Both the position numbers and the translations under genes were made by a program. The notes under the pieces were generated by a model. That model was not told the DNA's origin, made no database searches, and was given only the letters and a program-made list of their open reading frames with translations. From assembly GCA_965199705.1 (NCBI GenBank), contig OZ241359.1:2170001-2234000 (forward strand): a stretch of 64,000 bases of DNA, in the 5' to 3' direction. The stretch is from Azophilus sp965199705. Lineage in GTDB: Bacteria > Pseudomonadota > Gammaproteobacteria > Pseudomonadales > Azotimanducaceae. The first letter of the stretch is position 1; each line of letters starts with the position of its first letter. Shown in pieces: positions 44,972-54,571 of the stretch.

Positions 44972-45054
44972 GGATGTTCCCGCTTCCCCTAACGTACCGT
45001 CAGATTACTGAATGATCGGCACTGACGCCACTATCCAATAACTTTCCGCACGCC

Positions 45055-46065
45055 TCACAAGCCGGCCAGTTTACGCACGAGGCCGGGCCCCTGAAAGACC
45101 AGGCCGGTATAGACCTGCACCAGCTCCGCGCCCAGATCGAGCATTTCCTGGGCGTCCGCCGCCGAGAAGACGCCGCCGCAGCCGATGATCGGGATGCGCC
45201 CCTGAAGGTTGGCCTGGAAGCGCTGCACCAGACGTCGGGCCAGAGGCGCCAGAGGCCTGCCACTGAGCCCGCCCTGCGGCAGTTGTCTGGGCATGGGTCT
45301 GGTGAGCGTGGTGTTGCCGGCGATGATGCCGTCCACTTCATGCGCCAGGCATGTGGCAGAAATCGCAGCGACGGACGATTCGTCCAGATCCGGCGCCAGC
45401 TTGAGCACCAGCGGCAAGGGCCGTCCGACACGCTGCGCCAGTTTCGCCTGATGGCTCTTCAGCGCACCCAGCAGGGCATTCAAGCGCTCGCCGAACTGCA
45501 ATCGGCGCAATCCTGGCGTGTTCGGCGAGCTCAGGTTGATGCTGAAGTAATCTACCGCTTCGTGCAGGGCGTCCATGCAGGCGAGATAGTCCTCGGTGGC
45601 GGATTCTATCGGCGTGTCGTGATTGGCGCCAATATTGATGCCGATAACCGTATCCGGCAAGCGACCGGATTTGCGCAATCGCATCAGCTTGCGCGCCGCC
45701 GCTTCGGCCCCGCGATTATTGAAGCCCATGCTGTTGATCAGCCCTTCGTGGGCCGGCGCCCGATGCAGCCTGGGCCGGGCATTGCCGGGCTGATGCCGTG
45801 GCGTCACTGCGCCCAATTCGATGTGACCGAATCCGAGGCGCGCCAGCCCGCGCACCGCGACACAGTCCTTGTCCAGCCCTGCCGCCAGACCGACGGCATT
45901 GGCAAAGGACAGCCCCATCAGCTGTCGCGGCTGGCCGTTACGGGGACGAATCCGCCCTGGCACGGCGCCATACGCGACCAGCGCCTTGACCGCCAGAGAG
46001 TGCGAGCGCTCGGCATCAAGACGAAACAGCAATGGACGAATCAGACGGTACAAATCCACCAGCAC
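45055..46065 (-). CDS. pyrD: Dihydroorotate dehydrogenase (quinone), class 2
   Basis: 336 residues with the class 2 N-terminal membrane-associating helices (LYRLIRPLLFRLDAERSHSLAVKAL). FMN-binding and catalytic segments are GLSFANAVGLAAGLDKDCVAVRGLARLGFGHIELGAVTPRHQPGNARPR, GINIGANHDTP, YFSINLSSPNTPGLRRLQ and IIGCGGVFSAADAQEMLDLGAELVQVYTGLVFQGPG. It oxidises dihydroorotate to orotate with quinone in pyrimidine synthesis. Confidence 0.97.
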   Translation of the reverse strand: MLVDLYRLIRPLLFRLDAERSHSLAVKALVAYGAVPGRIRPRNGQPRQLMGLSFANAVGLAAGLDKDCVAVRGLARLGFGHIELGAVTPRHQPGNARPRLHRAPAHEGLINSMGFNNRGAEAAARKLMRLRKSGRLPDTVIGINIGANHDTPIESATEDYLACMDALHEAVDYFSINLSSPNTPGLRRLQFGERLNALLGALKSHQAKLAQRVGRPLPLVLKLAPDLDESSVAAISATCLAHEVDGIIAGNTTLTRPMPRQLPQGGLSGRPLAPLARRLVQRFQANLQGRIPIIGCGGVFSAADAQEMLDLGAELVQVYTGLVFQGPGLVRKLAGL

Positions 46066-46230
46066 CTGTTCCCTGCTTCAACCTGCAAGATTAGTTGCAA
46101 TGTCGGCCGGCGTACAAGCCGACCTGCGCCTCAAGGCCTTCATCCGGCGCCGATGCCTCGGTTGGCTCGGAAATCGCGCAAACCCGAATATTGCACCGGC
46201 CCGCAGCCGGCTTCCCGATCCAGCAACGGG

Positions 46231-47490
46231 TCAGGCAAACGCCTGTTCGATGTCCCGGTCGCTGAAGCCGATCAGATACAGCACGGCATCAAGCCCGAAG
46301 TTGGAAATCGCATTCCGTGCGGAAGCGCGCACGACGGGTTTCGCATGATAGGCGACGCCGAGGCCGGCAACAGCCAGCATGGGCAAGTCATTGGCGCCAT
46401 CGCCGATGGCGATGGTCTGCGCCAGCGCAATGCCTTCAGTGGCGGCGATCCGGCGCAGCAGCCCGGCCTTGGCGTCAGCGTCGATGATGTCACCGAGGAC
46501 CCGACCGGTGATAACGCCATCCTGCACTTGCAACCGATTGGCATGGACATGATCGATCCCCAGGCGCGCTTGCAGATGATCGCCAACGTCCTGAAAGCCG
46601 CCGGAGAGAATGGCCGTGCGATAGCCGAAGTGACGCAGCGCCTGAATCAGACGCCGGGCGCCCGGATTGAGCGGCGCAGTTTGCGCCATCTCGGCCAGTA
46701 CCGAGGCCGGCAGGCCGCGCAGCAAGGCAACCCGGGCCCTGAAGCTCTCTCGAAAGTCCAGTTCGCCAACCATGGCGCGGCGTGTCAGGGCCTGCACCGC
46801 GCTGCCCTGCCCCTGGCGCCGCGCCAATTCGTCGATCACCTCCACACCGATCAACGTGGAATCCATGTCGAAGGCCACGAGGCGACGATTGCGCCGGAAA
46901 ACGGTGTCTTCCTGAACGCTGAAATCGAAGCCGAGACGCGCTGCCTGGGTCAGCAGATCAGCACGCAACGCGGCCAGGTCGCCGGCGACGCCGCGCACCC
47001 GCATCTCAACGCAGCAATGCCGCTCGGCCAGCTCGGTCGCCAGGCCAGTGCGCGCAGAGAGCCGTCGGATGGTATCGATGTTGAGCCCATGCAGCCGACA
47101 CACGGCGCTGACGGCGCCAAGGACCGGGGTGCTGGCTGCGCCCATCAGCAGGGTAATGACCCAACGCGGCTGACCGGAGTCTGCCACCCAGTTCTCATAG
47201 TCGCGCTCGGCGATGCGCCGCGCCTCGAAGCGCCCGTCAAAGGGCTCGGCCAGGGCCTGCAAGGCGCCCTGTAGCCGTTCGATGGCCCGGTCCGGCCCGG
47301 CTGCGGCAATTGTGTCCGGCGCCAACTGCACCAACAGGCCGAGGGCCAGTTCCTGGTGGATCACAGCTTGACCCACATCCAGCACCTGCGCCTCATGTTC
47401 TTCCAGCAGGCCGGTCAAGCGCGCCATCAGCCCGGTCTGGTCACGGCCGGATGCGGTAACCAGAACCACCACAGGGCTGGCGCTATTCAT
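46231..47490 (-). CDS. serB: Phosphoserine phosphatase
   Basis: 419 residues from the ATG at 47490. The N-terminal half has two ACT-like regulatory domains (VVVLVTASGRDQTGLMARLTGLLEE; WVITLLMGAASTPVLGAVSAVC). The C-terminal HAD phosphatase domain has the nucleophile at about D208 (VAFDMDSTLIGVEVIDELARRQG), a Ser/Gly motif TAILSGGFQDV and the metal site GDGANDLPMLAVAGLGVAYHAKP. It makes L-serine from phosphoserine. The next gene, mgtE, lies 59 bp upstream in the same orientation. Confidence 0.96.
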   Translation of the reverse strand: MNSASPVVVLVTASGRDQTGLMARLTGLLEEHEAQVLDVGQAVIHQELALGLLVQLAPDTIAAAGPDRAIERLQGALQALAEPFDGRFEARRIAERDYENWVADSGQPRWVITLLMGAASTPVLGAVSAVCRLHGLNIDTIRRLSARTGLATELAERHCCVEMRVRGVAGDLAALRADLLTQAARLGFDFSVQEDTVFRRNRRLVAFDMDSTLIGVEVIDELARRQGQGSAVQALTRRAMVGELDFRESFRARVALLRGLPASVLAEMAQTAPLNPGARRLIQALRHFGYRTAILSGGFQDVGDHLQARLGIDHVHANRLQVQDGVITGRVLGDIIDADAKAGLLRRIAATEGIALAQTIAIGDGANDLPMLAVAGLGVAYHAKPVVRASARNAISNFGLDAVLYLIGFSDRDIEQAFA

Positions 47491-47549
47491 GGGCGCCGGC
47501 CTTCGCAGTCGCACCAAGCGCAGACCCCGAATCCGGGGCCATGTTCCGG

Positions 47550-48887
47550 CTATCCATAGGCCCATGTCGCCAAGGCAAGGAAGACAAAGAAACCAGTGAC
47601 ATCGGTGACCGTCGTGAGGATGACGCCGCCGGCAATGGCCGGATCTATGGACAGCCGGTTGAGCACCCCTGGCAGCAGGCACCCGGCAATCACGGCGGCG
47701 AGCAGATTGGCCATCAGGGCCACGGCGATCACCAGGCCAAGCGTGGCGTCGGCAAATGCCAGCATGGTGCCAGCCGCCACCAGGCTCGACCATAGCAGCC
47801 CATTGAGCAGCGCCACGGCAAACTCCCGATTGAACAGCCAGAGCAGGTTGTTGCGATTGAGATGACCGAGCGCAAGGCCGCGAATCACCAGTGTCAGCGT
47901 CTGAGTGCCGGCAATGCCGCCCATGCTCGCTACCACCGGCAGCAGCACTGCCAGGGTGACCACCTTGCTGATGGTGTCTTCAAACAGGTTGATGACGGCT
48001 GCGCCCAAAAACGCGGTAATCAGGTTGATGCCGAGCCAGATCGCCCGCCGTCGGGTGGAACGCAGGATCGGCGCAAAGGTGTCTTCGTCCGGATCCAGGC
48101 CTGCCCGGGCGAGGACGGCTTCATCCGCGTCTTCGCTGATCACATCAAGCACGTCGTCAATGGTAATCCGGCCAACCAGCTGGTTTTTCGCATCAACCAC
48201 AGGCGCGGAGACCAGGTCCTCATTGGCGAAGATCGCAGCTACGTCCTTGTCCGGCATGTCCACCGGGATAGCGGCAGCGTCGGTTTCCATCACTTCTCGA
48301 ACCGTCACCGTCGCGTCGCTGGTCAGAATCCGGGAAAGCGGCAACATGCCGATGTACTCGTTCTTGCTGTTCACCACCACCAGCGCATCAGTGTTCTTCG
48401 GCAGACGCTTGCGCAAGCGAAGATAGCGCAACACGATTTCCAGCGCATGACGCGGCCGCACAGTGACCAGATCGGTGTCCATCAAGCCGCCGGCCGTATC
48501 CTCCGGGTACGACAGCACCGCCTCCAGACGCAGCCGCTCCACCGTGTCCATGGAGTTCAGCACCTGAACGGCAATGGCGTTCGGCAGCTGCTGCAGGAGA
48601 TCCGCCTGATCGTCCACGTCCAAGTCATCGGCTGCCGCAACCAGGGCTGCCGTGTCCATGCTTGCCGCAAGTTCCTGAAGCAGGTCTTCACCGAGGTGCT
48701 GGAGCACCTGGCCGGCGATGTCCTCGTCGATCAGCTCCCAGATATAGCTGCGCACCCTGGGCGGTGTCGCTTCCAGCAGATTGGCGACCTCCGCCGCCTT
48801 CAGCGAACCGAGGAGATGCCGCTGCTCTCCCAGAGTGCCCGCCCCATAGGAGCGCAGGACTTCACCGAAGCGCGCCTCGAAATCCAT
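47550..48887 (-). CDS. mgtE: Magnesium transporter MgtE
   Basis: 445 residues in the MgtE order: N-terminal superhelical domain (ATPPRVRSYIWELIDEDIAGQVLQHL), a pair of CBS domains (MPLSRILTSDATVTVREVM; SAPVVDAKNQLVGRITIDDVLDVI), and a C-terminal five-helix membrane domain (WLGINLITAFLGAAVINLFEDTISKVVTLAVLLPVVASMGGIAGTQTLTLVIRG) with the MGGIAGTQ pore region. CBS domains close the channel when Mg2+ is high. Confidence 0.96.
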   Translation of the reverse strand: MDFEARFGEVLRSYGAGTLGEQRHLLGSLKAAEVANLLEATPPRVRSYIWELIDEDIAGQVLQHLGEDLLQELAASMDTAALVAAADDLDVDDQADLLQQLPNAIAVQVLNSMDTVERLRLEAVLSYPEDTAGGLMDTDLVTVRPRHALEIVLRYLRLRKRLPKNTDALVVVNSKNEYIGMLPLSRILTSDATVTVREVMETDAAAIPVDMPDKDVAAIFANEDLVSAPVVDAKNQLVGRITIDDVLDVISEDADEAVLARAGLDPDEDTFAPILRSTRRRAIWLGINLITAFLGAAVINLFEDTISKVVTLAVLLPVVASMGGIAGTQTLTLVIRGLALGHLNRNNLLWLFNREFAVALLNGLLWSSLVAAGTMLAFADATLGLVIAVALMANLLAAVIAGCLLPGVLNRLSIDPAIAGGVILTTVTDVTGFFVFLALATWAYG

Positions 48888-48935
48888 AATCAGATCCCTG
48901 AACCAGTTCGACGATCAGCCATCATCCCCGCAACC

Positions 48936-48944
48936 TGCTAGAAT
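48936..48944 (+). promoter_or_regulatory. Possible extended -10 promoter (TGCTAGAAT)
   Basis: TG plus TAGAAT at the extended -10 spacing in the 246-bp gap between divergent mgtE and dsbB, about 190 bp upstream of dsbB. No good -35 hexamer is seen. The rest of this gap shows no other clear feature. Confidence 0.3.
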
Positions 48945-49133
48945 CCGGCGGCCCGTTGAACGCTGCCCGCCCCTTGGCGCACCAGACCGGGCGACGGGTA
49001 GCAGCGCTTTCAGGGAAGGCCACGACGCTTGGCAGCATGACCGCCCCTGTCATGGGACCACATAACGGGAATTGTAGGGGACAAGCGGCCAGGGAGGCGA
49101 TGCCTCGGCAACCGGATTTGGAACAAGACGCAG

Positions 49134-49718
49134 ATGCCCACACTCAAGCAGCCCTTCCGATTCCCGGCAGCGATCGAGAAGCAGTTTGCTGCATTTGGAG
49201 CCGCCGACTATGCGCTGGCGGTCGTTGCCGTCTGCGGCCTGTTGCTGGTGATCGCCCAGGTTCTGGAAACCGGCTTTGGCTGGCAGCCCTGCGGGATCTG
49301 TCTGGCGCAGCGGCTCGCCTTCCTGCTCTGCGGCGCGATTGCCATGCTCGGCCTGGCGCATCGGCCGCGCCTCGGCATCTATGCTCTGGCCGTCGCCTTC
49401 TTTGCAGGAATCGGGGCCCTCTTGGCGATACGCCACTTGTGGCTGCTCAGCCTGCCCGCCGACGCGCTGCCCGCCTGCTCGGCGCCGTTCGATTTCCTGA
49501 TTGCACAGGGCGCATACCTGGCGGCGTTTACCAGCCTCTTCGGCGGTACCGGTGATTGCGCCGTGGCCGCTTGGCCACTGTTCGGCTTGCAGATACCCGG
49601 CTGGGCGATTCCTGGCGGGACGCTGGCGGGATACACAGGGGTGGCCCTGTTGTCCTTTGCGCAATGGCAATCGAGATTCCGGCGCATTCGCCCGGCCCGC
49701 GGCGGCGAACGACGTTGA
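49134..49718 (+). CDS. dsbB: Disulfide bond formation protein DsbB
   Basis: 194 residues with four membrane helices. The two redox-active Cys pairs are visible: CGIC at C53/C56 in the first periplasmic loop, and C115 with C142 in the second (ACSAPFDF ... GTGDCA). DsbB reoxidises DsbA and passes electrons to quinone. The next gene, 22 bp downstream, is a secreted PQQ/cytochrome c enzyme that needs disulfides, a sensible pairing. Confidence 0.94.
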   Translation: MPTLKQPFRFPAAIEKQFAAFGAADYALAVVAVCGLLLVIAQVLETGFGWQPCGICLAQRLAFLLCGAIAMLGLAHRPRLGIYALAVAFFAGIGALLAIRHLWLLSLPADALPACSAPFDFLIAQGAYLAAFTSLFGGTGDCAVAAWPLFGLQIPGWAIPGGTLAGYTGVALLSFAQWQSRFRRIRPARGGERR

Positions 49719-49740
49719 TCCAGGCGGGCAGTTTCCGCTG

Positions 49741-51597
49741 ATGTGGCCTCATCCGATCGGCCCCTGGCCGGGGCCGCTTGTATCAACCCTGTTGCTGATC
49801 GCGCTTTCCATCCCGGTCGGCCAGACGTGCGCCATGGAAGCGCCAGCCAGCGAGGCGGCAGATCGGGGAACCCCCGCGCAGATCTACGAAGCCCGCTGCG
49901 CCCACTGTCATGACGGCAGCGTGCCGCGGGCGCCGCACCTCATCAAGTTTCAGGTACTCGGCAGCAAGGCCATCCATGCGTCGCTGACCCAAGGCTCGAT
50001 GCGTGTGCATGTGGCCGACCTCGACGATAGCGAACGGCAAGCGCTGGCCGATCACCTCGGCGGCGCAGCAGCGCCGTCCACGCCAGTCAAACGCTGCACT
50101 GGCGCCATGCCGGCGTCGGCCCAGGGCCCGGTCGCCAATGGCTGGGGGCTGCATCCGCACAATACCCGCTTCCTGCCAACCCGCATCGCCGGTCTCACCG
50201 CAGAAGAAGTGCCGAAACTGAAGCTGAGGTGGGCGTTTGCCTACTCCGGCGCAACACGGGCGCGCAGCCAGCCGGCGATCAAGGACAACCTTGTCTATGT
50301 TGGCGGCCAGAGCGGCGCCGTGCACGCACTGGACCTGCAAACAGGCTGTGCCTGGTGGACCTTTCAGGCTGATGCGGAAGTGCGCTCGGCCGTCACCTGG
50401 AACGAATCCGGCGAGCGTCTCTTCTTCGGCGACATCAACGGCTGGGCGTATGCCATTGCCGCCGCCGATGGCAGCCTGATCTGGCGCACCCGGGTTGATT
50501 CGCATCCAGATGCAACGCTCACCGGCAGCCCGCGCTATCTGGAAGGGCGCGTCCTGGTACCCGTCTCGTCTATGGAATGGGCAAGCGCCGCTGACCCTGG
50601 CTATGCCTGCTGCACCTTCCGAGGCGGCGTCGTGGCGCTGAACGCAGACGACGGCAGCCGCGTGTGGCATGCCTACAGCATCGCGCAGCCGCCGATGCCA
50701 GCCGGCGTGAACGCCCTGGGAACGGCGCGATTTCATCCAGCCGGAGCGCCCGTCTGGAATAGCCCGACGCTGGATGCGCAACGAGGCCGGCTCTATGTGG
50801 GCACGGGCGAGGCTTATACGTCACCTGCCGTGAACACCAGCGATGCAGTGCTGGCTTTCGCGCTCGACGATGGCCGGCTTGTCTGGTCGCATCAAGCACT
50901 TGCCGGGGACGCCTGGAACATGGCCTGCTTCATTGGCGGCGGCGCCAACTGCCCGGAAGAAAACGGCCCGGATTTCGACATCGGCGCGCCACCGATCCTC
51001 GCCAGGACCAGCACCGGGCGCCAGGTTCTGATCGCCGGGCAGAAGTCGGGGGCGGTATTCGCGCTGGATCCAGACAACCCCGCGCAAAAGCTCTGGCGCC
51101 GCCAGCTCGGCCGAGGTGGATTTGCAGGCGGCGTACATTGGGGCATGGCCGCCGGAGAAGGCCGTCTGTACGTGCCCATCGCTGACACGACCTTCACCGG
51201 CCAGGAAGTCGGCCCACCGAAACCCGGGCTCTTTGCCCTGGACCCGGACACAGGGCGCACGCTCTGGTACGCCCCTGCCCCGGACGTCTGCGCAGCAGCG
51301 GACAAGCCCGCCTGCGACCCAGGTTTCTCGGCTGCAATCACCGCCATCCCCGGCGTCGTGTTTGCGGGCGCCTTCGATGGCCACTTGCGCGCCTACGGCG
51401 CCAGGGACGGCGCCCTGCTCTGGGATTTCGACAGCAACCAATCCTTTGCCACCGTTTCCGGCGAAATCGGCCACGGCGGTTCTATCGAATCAGACGGACC
51501 GGTGCTCGGAAACGGCCACCTGCTGGTAAACTCCGGTTATCTGTTCGGCGATCGGATGGCCGGCAACCTGCTACTGGCGTTCGCGCCAGCCGACTGA
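49741..51597 (+). CDS. Secreted PQQ-dependent dehydrogenase with N-terminal cytochrome c domain
   Basis: 618 residues. It has a signal peptide (LVSTLLLIALSIPVGQTCA), then a short cytochrome c domain with CAHCH at C53-H57, then an eight-bladed quinoprotein propeller (repeats such as VYVGGQSGAVHALDLQTGCAWWTF and LFALDPDTGRTLWYAP). A vicinal Cys pair at C290-C291 (YACCTFRGG) matches the Cys-Cys disulfide that sits over PQQ in quinoprotein alcohol dehydrogenases. The haem-first, propeller-second order is that of polyvinyl-alcohol dehydrogenase-like quinohaemoproteins. It would oxidise an alcohol in the periplasm and pass electrons to its haem. No PQQ biosynthesis genes are in the window. Confidence 0.88.
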   Translation: MWPHPIGPWPGPLVSTLLLIALSIPVGQTCAMEAPASEAADRGTPAQIYEARCAHCHDGSVPRAPHLIKFQVLGSKAIHASLTQGSMRVHVADLDDSERQALADHLGGAAAPSTPVKRCTGAMPASAQGPVANGWGLHPHNTRFLPTRIAGLTAEEVPKLKLRWAFAYSGATRARSQPAIKDNLVYVGGQSGAVHALDLQTGCAWWTFQADAEVRSAVTWNESGERLFFGDINGWAYAIAAADGSLIWRTRVDSHPDATLTGSPRYLEGRVLVPVSSMEWASAADPGYACCTFRGGVVALNADDGSRVWHAYSIAQPPMPAGVNALGTARFHPAGAPVWNSPTLDAQRGRLYVGTGEAYTSPAVNTSDAVLAFALDDGRLVWSHQALAGDAWNMACFIGGGANCPEENGPDFDIGAPPILARTSTGRQVLIAGQKSGAVFALDPDNPAQKLWRRQLGRGGFAGGVHWGMAAGEGRLYVPIADTTFTGQEVGPPKPGLFALDPDTGRTLWYAPAPDVCAAADKPACDPGFSAAITAIPGVVFAGAFDGHLRAYGARDGALLWDFDSNQSFATVSGEIGHGGSIESDGPVLGNGHLLVNSGYLFGDRMAGNLLLAFAPAD

Positions 51598-51705
51598 CCG
51601 GCCCGAATACTGCACCGGAAGCCTTGACCCAGCCCGTTCGCTCAGTGCCTTGGTAGCGATATTCGAGTGAGCCCATGCATCGGGCCGTCGGCGGGACAGT
51701 TCGGA

Positions 51706-53250
51706 TCAGGCAGCCTCGCGCGCCCTGGGCCGCTCGGCGTCAATCACCTCATCCGTACCGGCGGCCATCGCCGCATCCAGCGGATTGCTGAACTCAAGCA
51801 CTTCATCGTCCATGAGGCCCCGGCGCACCAACTTGCGATCCGCCAGATAATTCTGGGTATTGCGCCAGGGGTCCCGGTCGCCCTGTTGCGGGAAAAGATG
51901 CATGCCCCTGGCCATGTAGCCAGGATTGAAGCCGACAATCCAGGGTCGGCGTGGCATGTCTGCATCTTCCGGGCGGGTACGCGGCGTGCATTGGCGCATC
52001 CCGATCTCCTGCATGCGATTCAGCACCTGGCACACATAGTCTGCGGTGAGATCGGCGCGCAAGGTCCAGGAAGCGTTGACGTAGCCAAATACGTTGGCCA
52101 TGTTCGGCACATCCGCATACATCATGCCCTTGTAGTTCAGCGTTTCCGGGAACTTCACCGGCGCGCCGTCCACATCGAAGGCAACCTTGCCAAGCAAGGA
52201 GAGATTGAGGCCAGTCGCAGTCACCAGGATATCTGCCTCGATCTCCCGGCCAGATTCCAGCAGCACCCCGTTCGCGGTGACGGTACGGATGGTGTCGGTC
52301 ACCACCTCGGCGCGGCCTTCACGCAGGGCGTGCAGCAGGTCGCCATTGGGAATCAGGCACAGCCGCTCGTCCCAGGGGTTGTACGCGGGCGTGAAGTGTT
52401 CGGCGGCTGCCGCTTCGCCGAGATGCCGGCGCACCACGGCGAGGAGCTTCTCCTTGACTCTCTCCGGCGCCACTCGAGTGCGGCGATAGATCCAGTGTTG
52501 CAGCAGGATGTTCTTCCAGCGCGTGATCGCATAGGCCAGCCGCTCCGGCAGGTACCTGCGCAGCCTATTCGCGATTCGGTCTTCATCCGGACGCGATGCC
52601 ACATAGGTGGGCGAGCGCTGGATCATGGTGACCCTCGCGCCTGAATCCGCCATCGCCGGCACCAGGGTCATGGCGGTAGCGCCACTGCCGATGACAGCTA
52701 CCTGCTTGCCGGCATGATCCAGATCATTGGGCCAGAATTGCGGGTGAATCAGCGTGCCCTGAAACTGATCCAGCCCCGGAATTTCCGGCGTATAGCCGGA
52801 CTCATAGCTGTAGTAGCCGCTGCACATGAACAGGAAGTTGCAGGACAGGCGCGTGCGCTCGCCGCTTTCGCCCTGGGCGACCTCGACTGTCCAGCGGGCG
52901 TCCGGCGTGGACCAGCTCGCCGAAATCACCCGCTGATGGTAGCGGATATGGGGCAGGACGCCGTTCTCCTCGGCCGCCTCGCGCACATAGTCGAGTATCG
53001 ACGGCCCATCGGCGATGGACTTCGGATTGCGCCAGGGTTTGAATTCGTAACCGAAGGTGTGCATGTCGCTGTCCGAGCGAATGCCCGGATAGCGGAACAG
53101 ATCCCAGGTGCCGCCGATGGCGCCCCGAGATTCGAGAATGACGTAGCGGCGATCCGGGCACTTGCGATTCAGGTGGCAGGCCGCCCCGATTCCCGAAACC
53201 CCTGCCCCAACGATGACGACGTCCATGTGTTCCTGAACCGCCTGGGTCAT
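51706..53250 (-). CDS. Flavin-containing Baeyer-Villiger-type monooxygenase
   Basis: 514 residues. It has an FAD Rossmann motif at the N-terminus (VVIVGAGVSGIGAACHL), the Baeyer-Villiger fingerprint FQGTLIHPQFWPND (FxGxxxHxxxWP), and a second Rossmann motif for NADPH (VAVIGSGATAMTLVPAMADSGARVTMIQRSP), with VTATGLNLS near the C-terminal part. It would insert oxygen next to a carbonyl or oxygenate a soft nucleophile, using NADPH and O2. The ATG at 53250 is preferred. It is convergent with the PQQ dehydrogenase; a shared catabolic route (alcohol to ketone to ester) is possible but unproven. Confidence 0.93.
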   Translation of the reverse strand: MTQAVQEHMDVVIVGAGVSGIGAACHLNRKCPDRRYVILESRGAIGGTWDLFRYPGIRSDSDMHTFGYEFKPWRNPKSIADGPSILDYVREAAEENGVLPHIRYHQRVISASWSTPDARWTVEVAQGESGERTRLSCNFLFMCSGYYSYESGYTPEIPGLDQFQGTLIHPQFWPNDLDHAGKQVAVIGSGATAMTLVPAMADSGARVTMIQRSPTYVASRPDEDRIANRLRRYLPERLAYAITRWKNILLQHWIYRRTRVAPERVKEKLLAVVRRHLGEAAAAEHFTPAYNPWDERLCLIPNGDLLHALREGRAEVVTDTIRTVTANGVLLESGREIEADILVTATGLNLSLLGKVAFDVDGAPVKFPETLNYKGMMYADVPNMANVFGYVNASWTLRADLTADYVCQVLNRMQEIGMRQCTPRTRPEDADMPRRPWIVGFNPGYMARGMHLFPQQGDRDPWRNTQNYLADRKLVRRGLMDDEVLEFSNPLDAAMAAGTDEVIDAERPRAREAA

Positions 53251-53366
53251 GTCCTGTCCCCGCAAGCAACCGAAGCGGGCAGTTTGCCGCCAGCAGCGTC
53301 ATTGTTCAAATCACCGCCCCGGGAGGGCAGCCCTGATTCTCGCATCGGGCGCGGATTCTCACTCGG

Positions 53367-53395
53367 TTGACCAAAAAATACTCATGACTTATTTT
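53367..53395 (+). promoter_or_regulatory. Promoter TTGACC-17 bp-TATTTT for the AAA ATPase gene
   Basis: A good -35 (53367-53372) and a -10 (53390-53395) at optimal spacing in an AT-rich island, 30 bp before the ATPase start. AATACTCATGA and AATACTGATGA form an 11-bp imperfect direct repeat across the -10 and leader, a possible operator. Confidence 0.55.
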
Positions 53396-53425
53396 GGGTG
53401 AAGCAAAGAATACTGATGAACAAGC

Positions 53426-54571
53426 ATGGTCGCTTTAAGCCGAAGCCGCTACATCGCCGAGGGTTGCCGCCAGGACCTGGCCGAGAAACTGGTGTTCGTC
53501 GGCGGTCCCCGCCAGGTCGGCAAGACCACGTTGGCCCTGCATCTGCTTGGCGCTTTGCGAGGAACGCGACACCCCGCCTACCTGAACTGGGACATAGCCG
53601 CACACCGACAGCGGATTCTCGCGGGCGAACTACCTGCAGAACCGCTTGTCGTCCTCGACGAGATCCACAAGTTTGCCCATTGGCGCGACCTGCTCAAGGG
53701 GTTCTACGACGAACACTTCCCGCAGCGCAGCGCCCTGGTTACCGGCTCGGCCAGGCTTGACCACTACCGCAAGGGTGGCGACTCCCTGCAAGGGCGCTAC
53801 CACTACCACCGGTTGCATCCCTGGTCACTGATGGAAATGTCCGATGCGCCGAGCGAAAGCCACCTTGAGGCGCTGCTGCGCTTCGGCGGTTTTCCTGAGC
53901 CGCTGGCGCGCCAGGACGACCGACATTGGCGGCGCTGGCAGCGAGAGCGGCAGTCGCGGGTGCTGCAAGAAGACCTGACCAGTCTGGAGCGGGTCAACGA
54001 GACGAGCTTGCTGGAACTGCTTCTCGACGCTCTGCCAAAGCGTGTGGGCTCGCCTTTGTCATTGCAGGCCTTGCGCGAGGAACTGCAGGTTTCCCATGAT
54101 TCTGTTCGCCGATGGCTGACGATATTCGACAACCTCTATCTCACGTTTCGGCTGTCGCCATTCGGCGCCCCCAAAGTGCGAGCTGTCAAGAAGGAACAGA
54201 AGCTCTACCTTTGGGACTGGTCAGTGCTCGCCGAAGCTGGCCCGCGGTTCGAGAATCTGGTGGCGGCGCAGCTTCTCAAGTTCTGCCATTTTCGGGAGGA
54301 CACCCAGGGGTTCAGCATGGAATTGCGTTATCTACGGGATACGGACCGCCGAGAGGTGGATTTCGTGGTGCTTGAGGATGGCCGCCCGCAGTTTGCTGTG
54401 GAGTGCAAGGCAACCGGCAGACCGCCATCGCCGCACCTGCGCTACTTTCGCGACCGTACCAACATCCCCGCCTTCTATCAGGTGCACCTCGGCAGCGAGG
54501 ACTATCAGGCTGCCCGAGACATCCGGGTGTTGCCCTTCACCCGCTTTGTGCACGAACTGGATTTGCCCTGA
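53426..54571 (+). CDS. AAA+ ATPase with DUF4143 (PD-(D/E)XK-like) C-terminal domain
   Basis: 381 residues. The Walker A motif is FVGGPRQVGKTT (about 24-35), Walker B VVLDEIHK (about 75-82), and the sensor region LVTGSARLDHYRKGGDSLQGRYHYHRLHPWSL. The C-terminal DUF4143 part has REVDFVVLEDGRPQFAVECKATG, with the E-D...ExK spacing of a restriction-endonuclease fold. The family is common near toxin-antitoxin, mobile and defence genes but its role is unknown. It has its own promoter, is followed by a transposase, and has a broken relative at 56614-57094. Confidence 0.9.
   Translation: MVALSRSRYIAEGCRQDLAEKLVFVGGPRQVGKTTLALHLLGALRGTRHPAYLNWDIAAHRQRILAGELPAEPLVVLDEIHKFAHWRDLLKGFYDEHFPQRSALVTGSARLDHYRKGGDSLQGRYHYHRLHPWSLMEMSDAPSESHLEALLRFGGFPEPLARQDDRHWRRWQRERQSRVLQEDLTSLERVNETSLLELLLDALPKRVGSPLSLQALREELQVSHDSVRRWLTIFDNLYLTFRLSPFGAPKVRAVKKEQKLYLWDWSVLAEAGPRFENLVAAQLLKFCHFREDTQGFSMELRYLRDTDRREVDFVVLEDGRPQFAVECKATGRPPSPHLRYFRDRTNIPAFYQVHLGSEDYQAARDIRVLPFTRFVHELDLP

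Noticed and set aside
45283..47274. 663-codon plus-strand frame opposite pyrD and serB
   Set aside because: It spans two well-identified minus-strand genes and the gap between them, so it is a composition artefact.
53284..53300. GTTCAAATC resembling a tRNA T-arm
   Set aside because: The flanking bases do not pair and no anticodon, D-arm or acceptor stem can be drawn around it.
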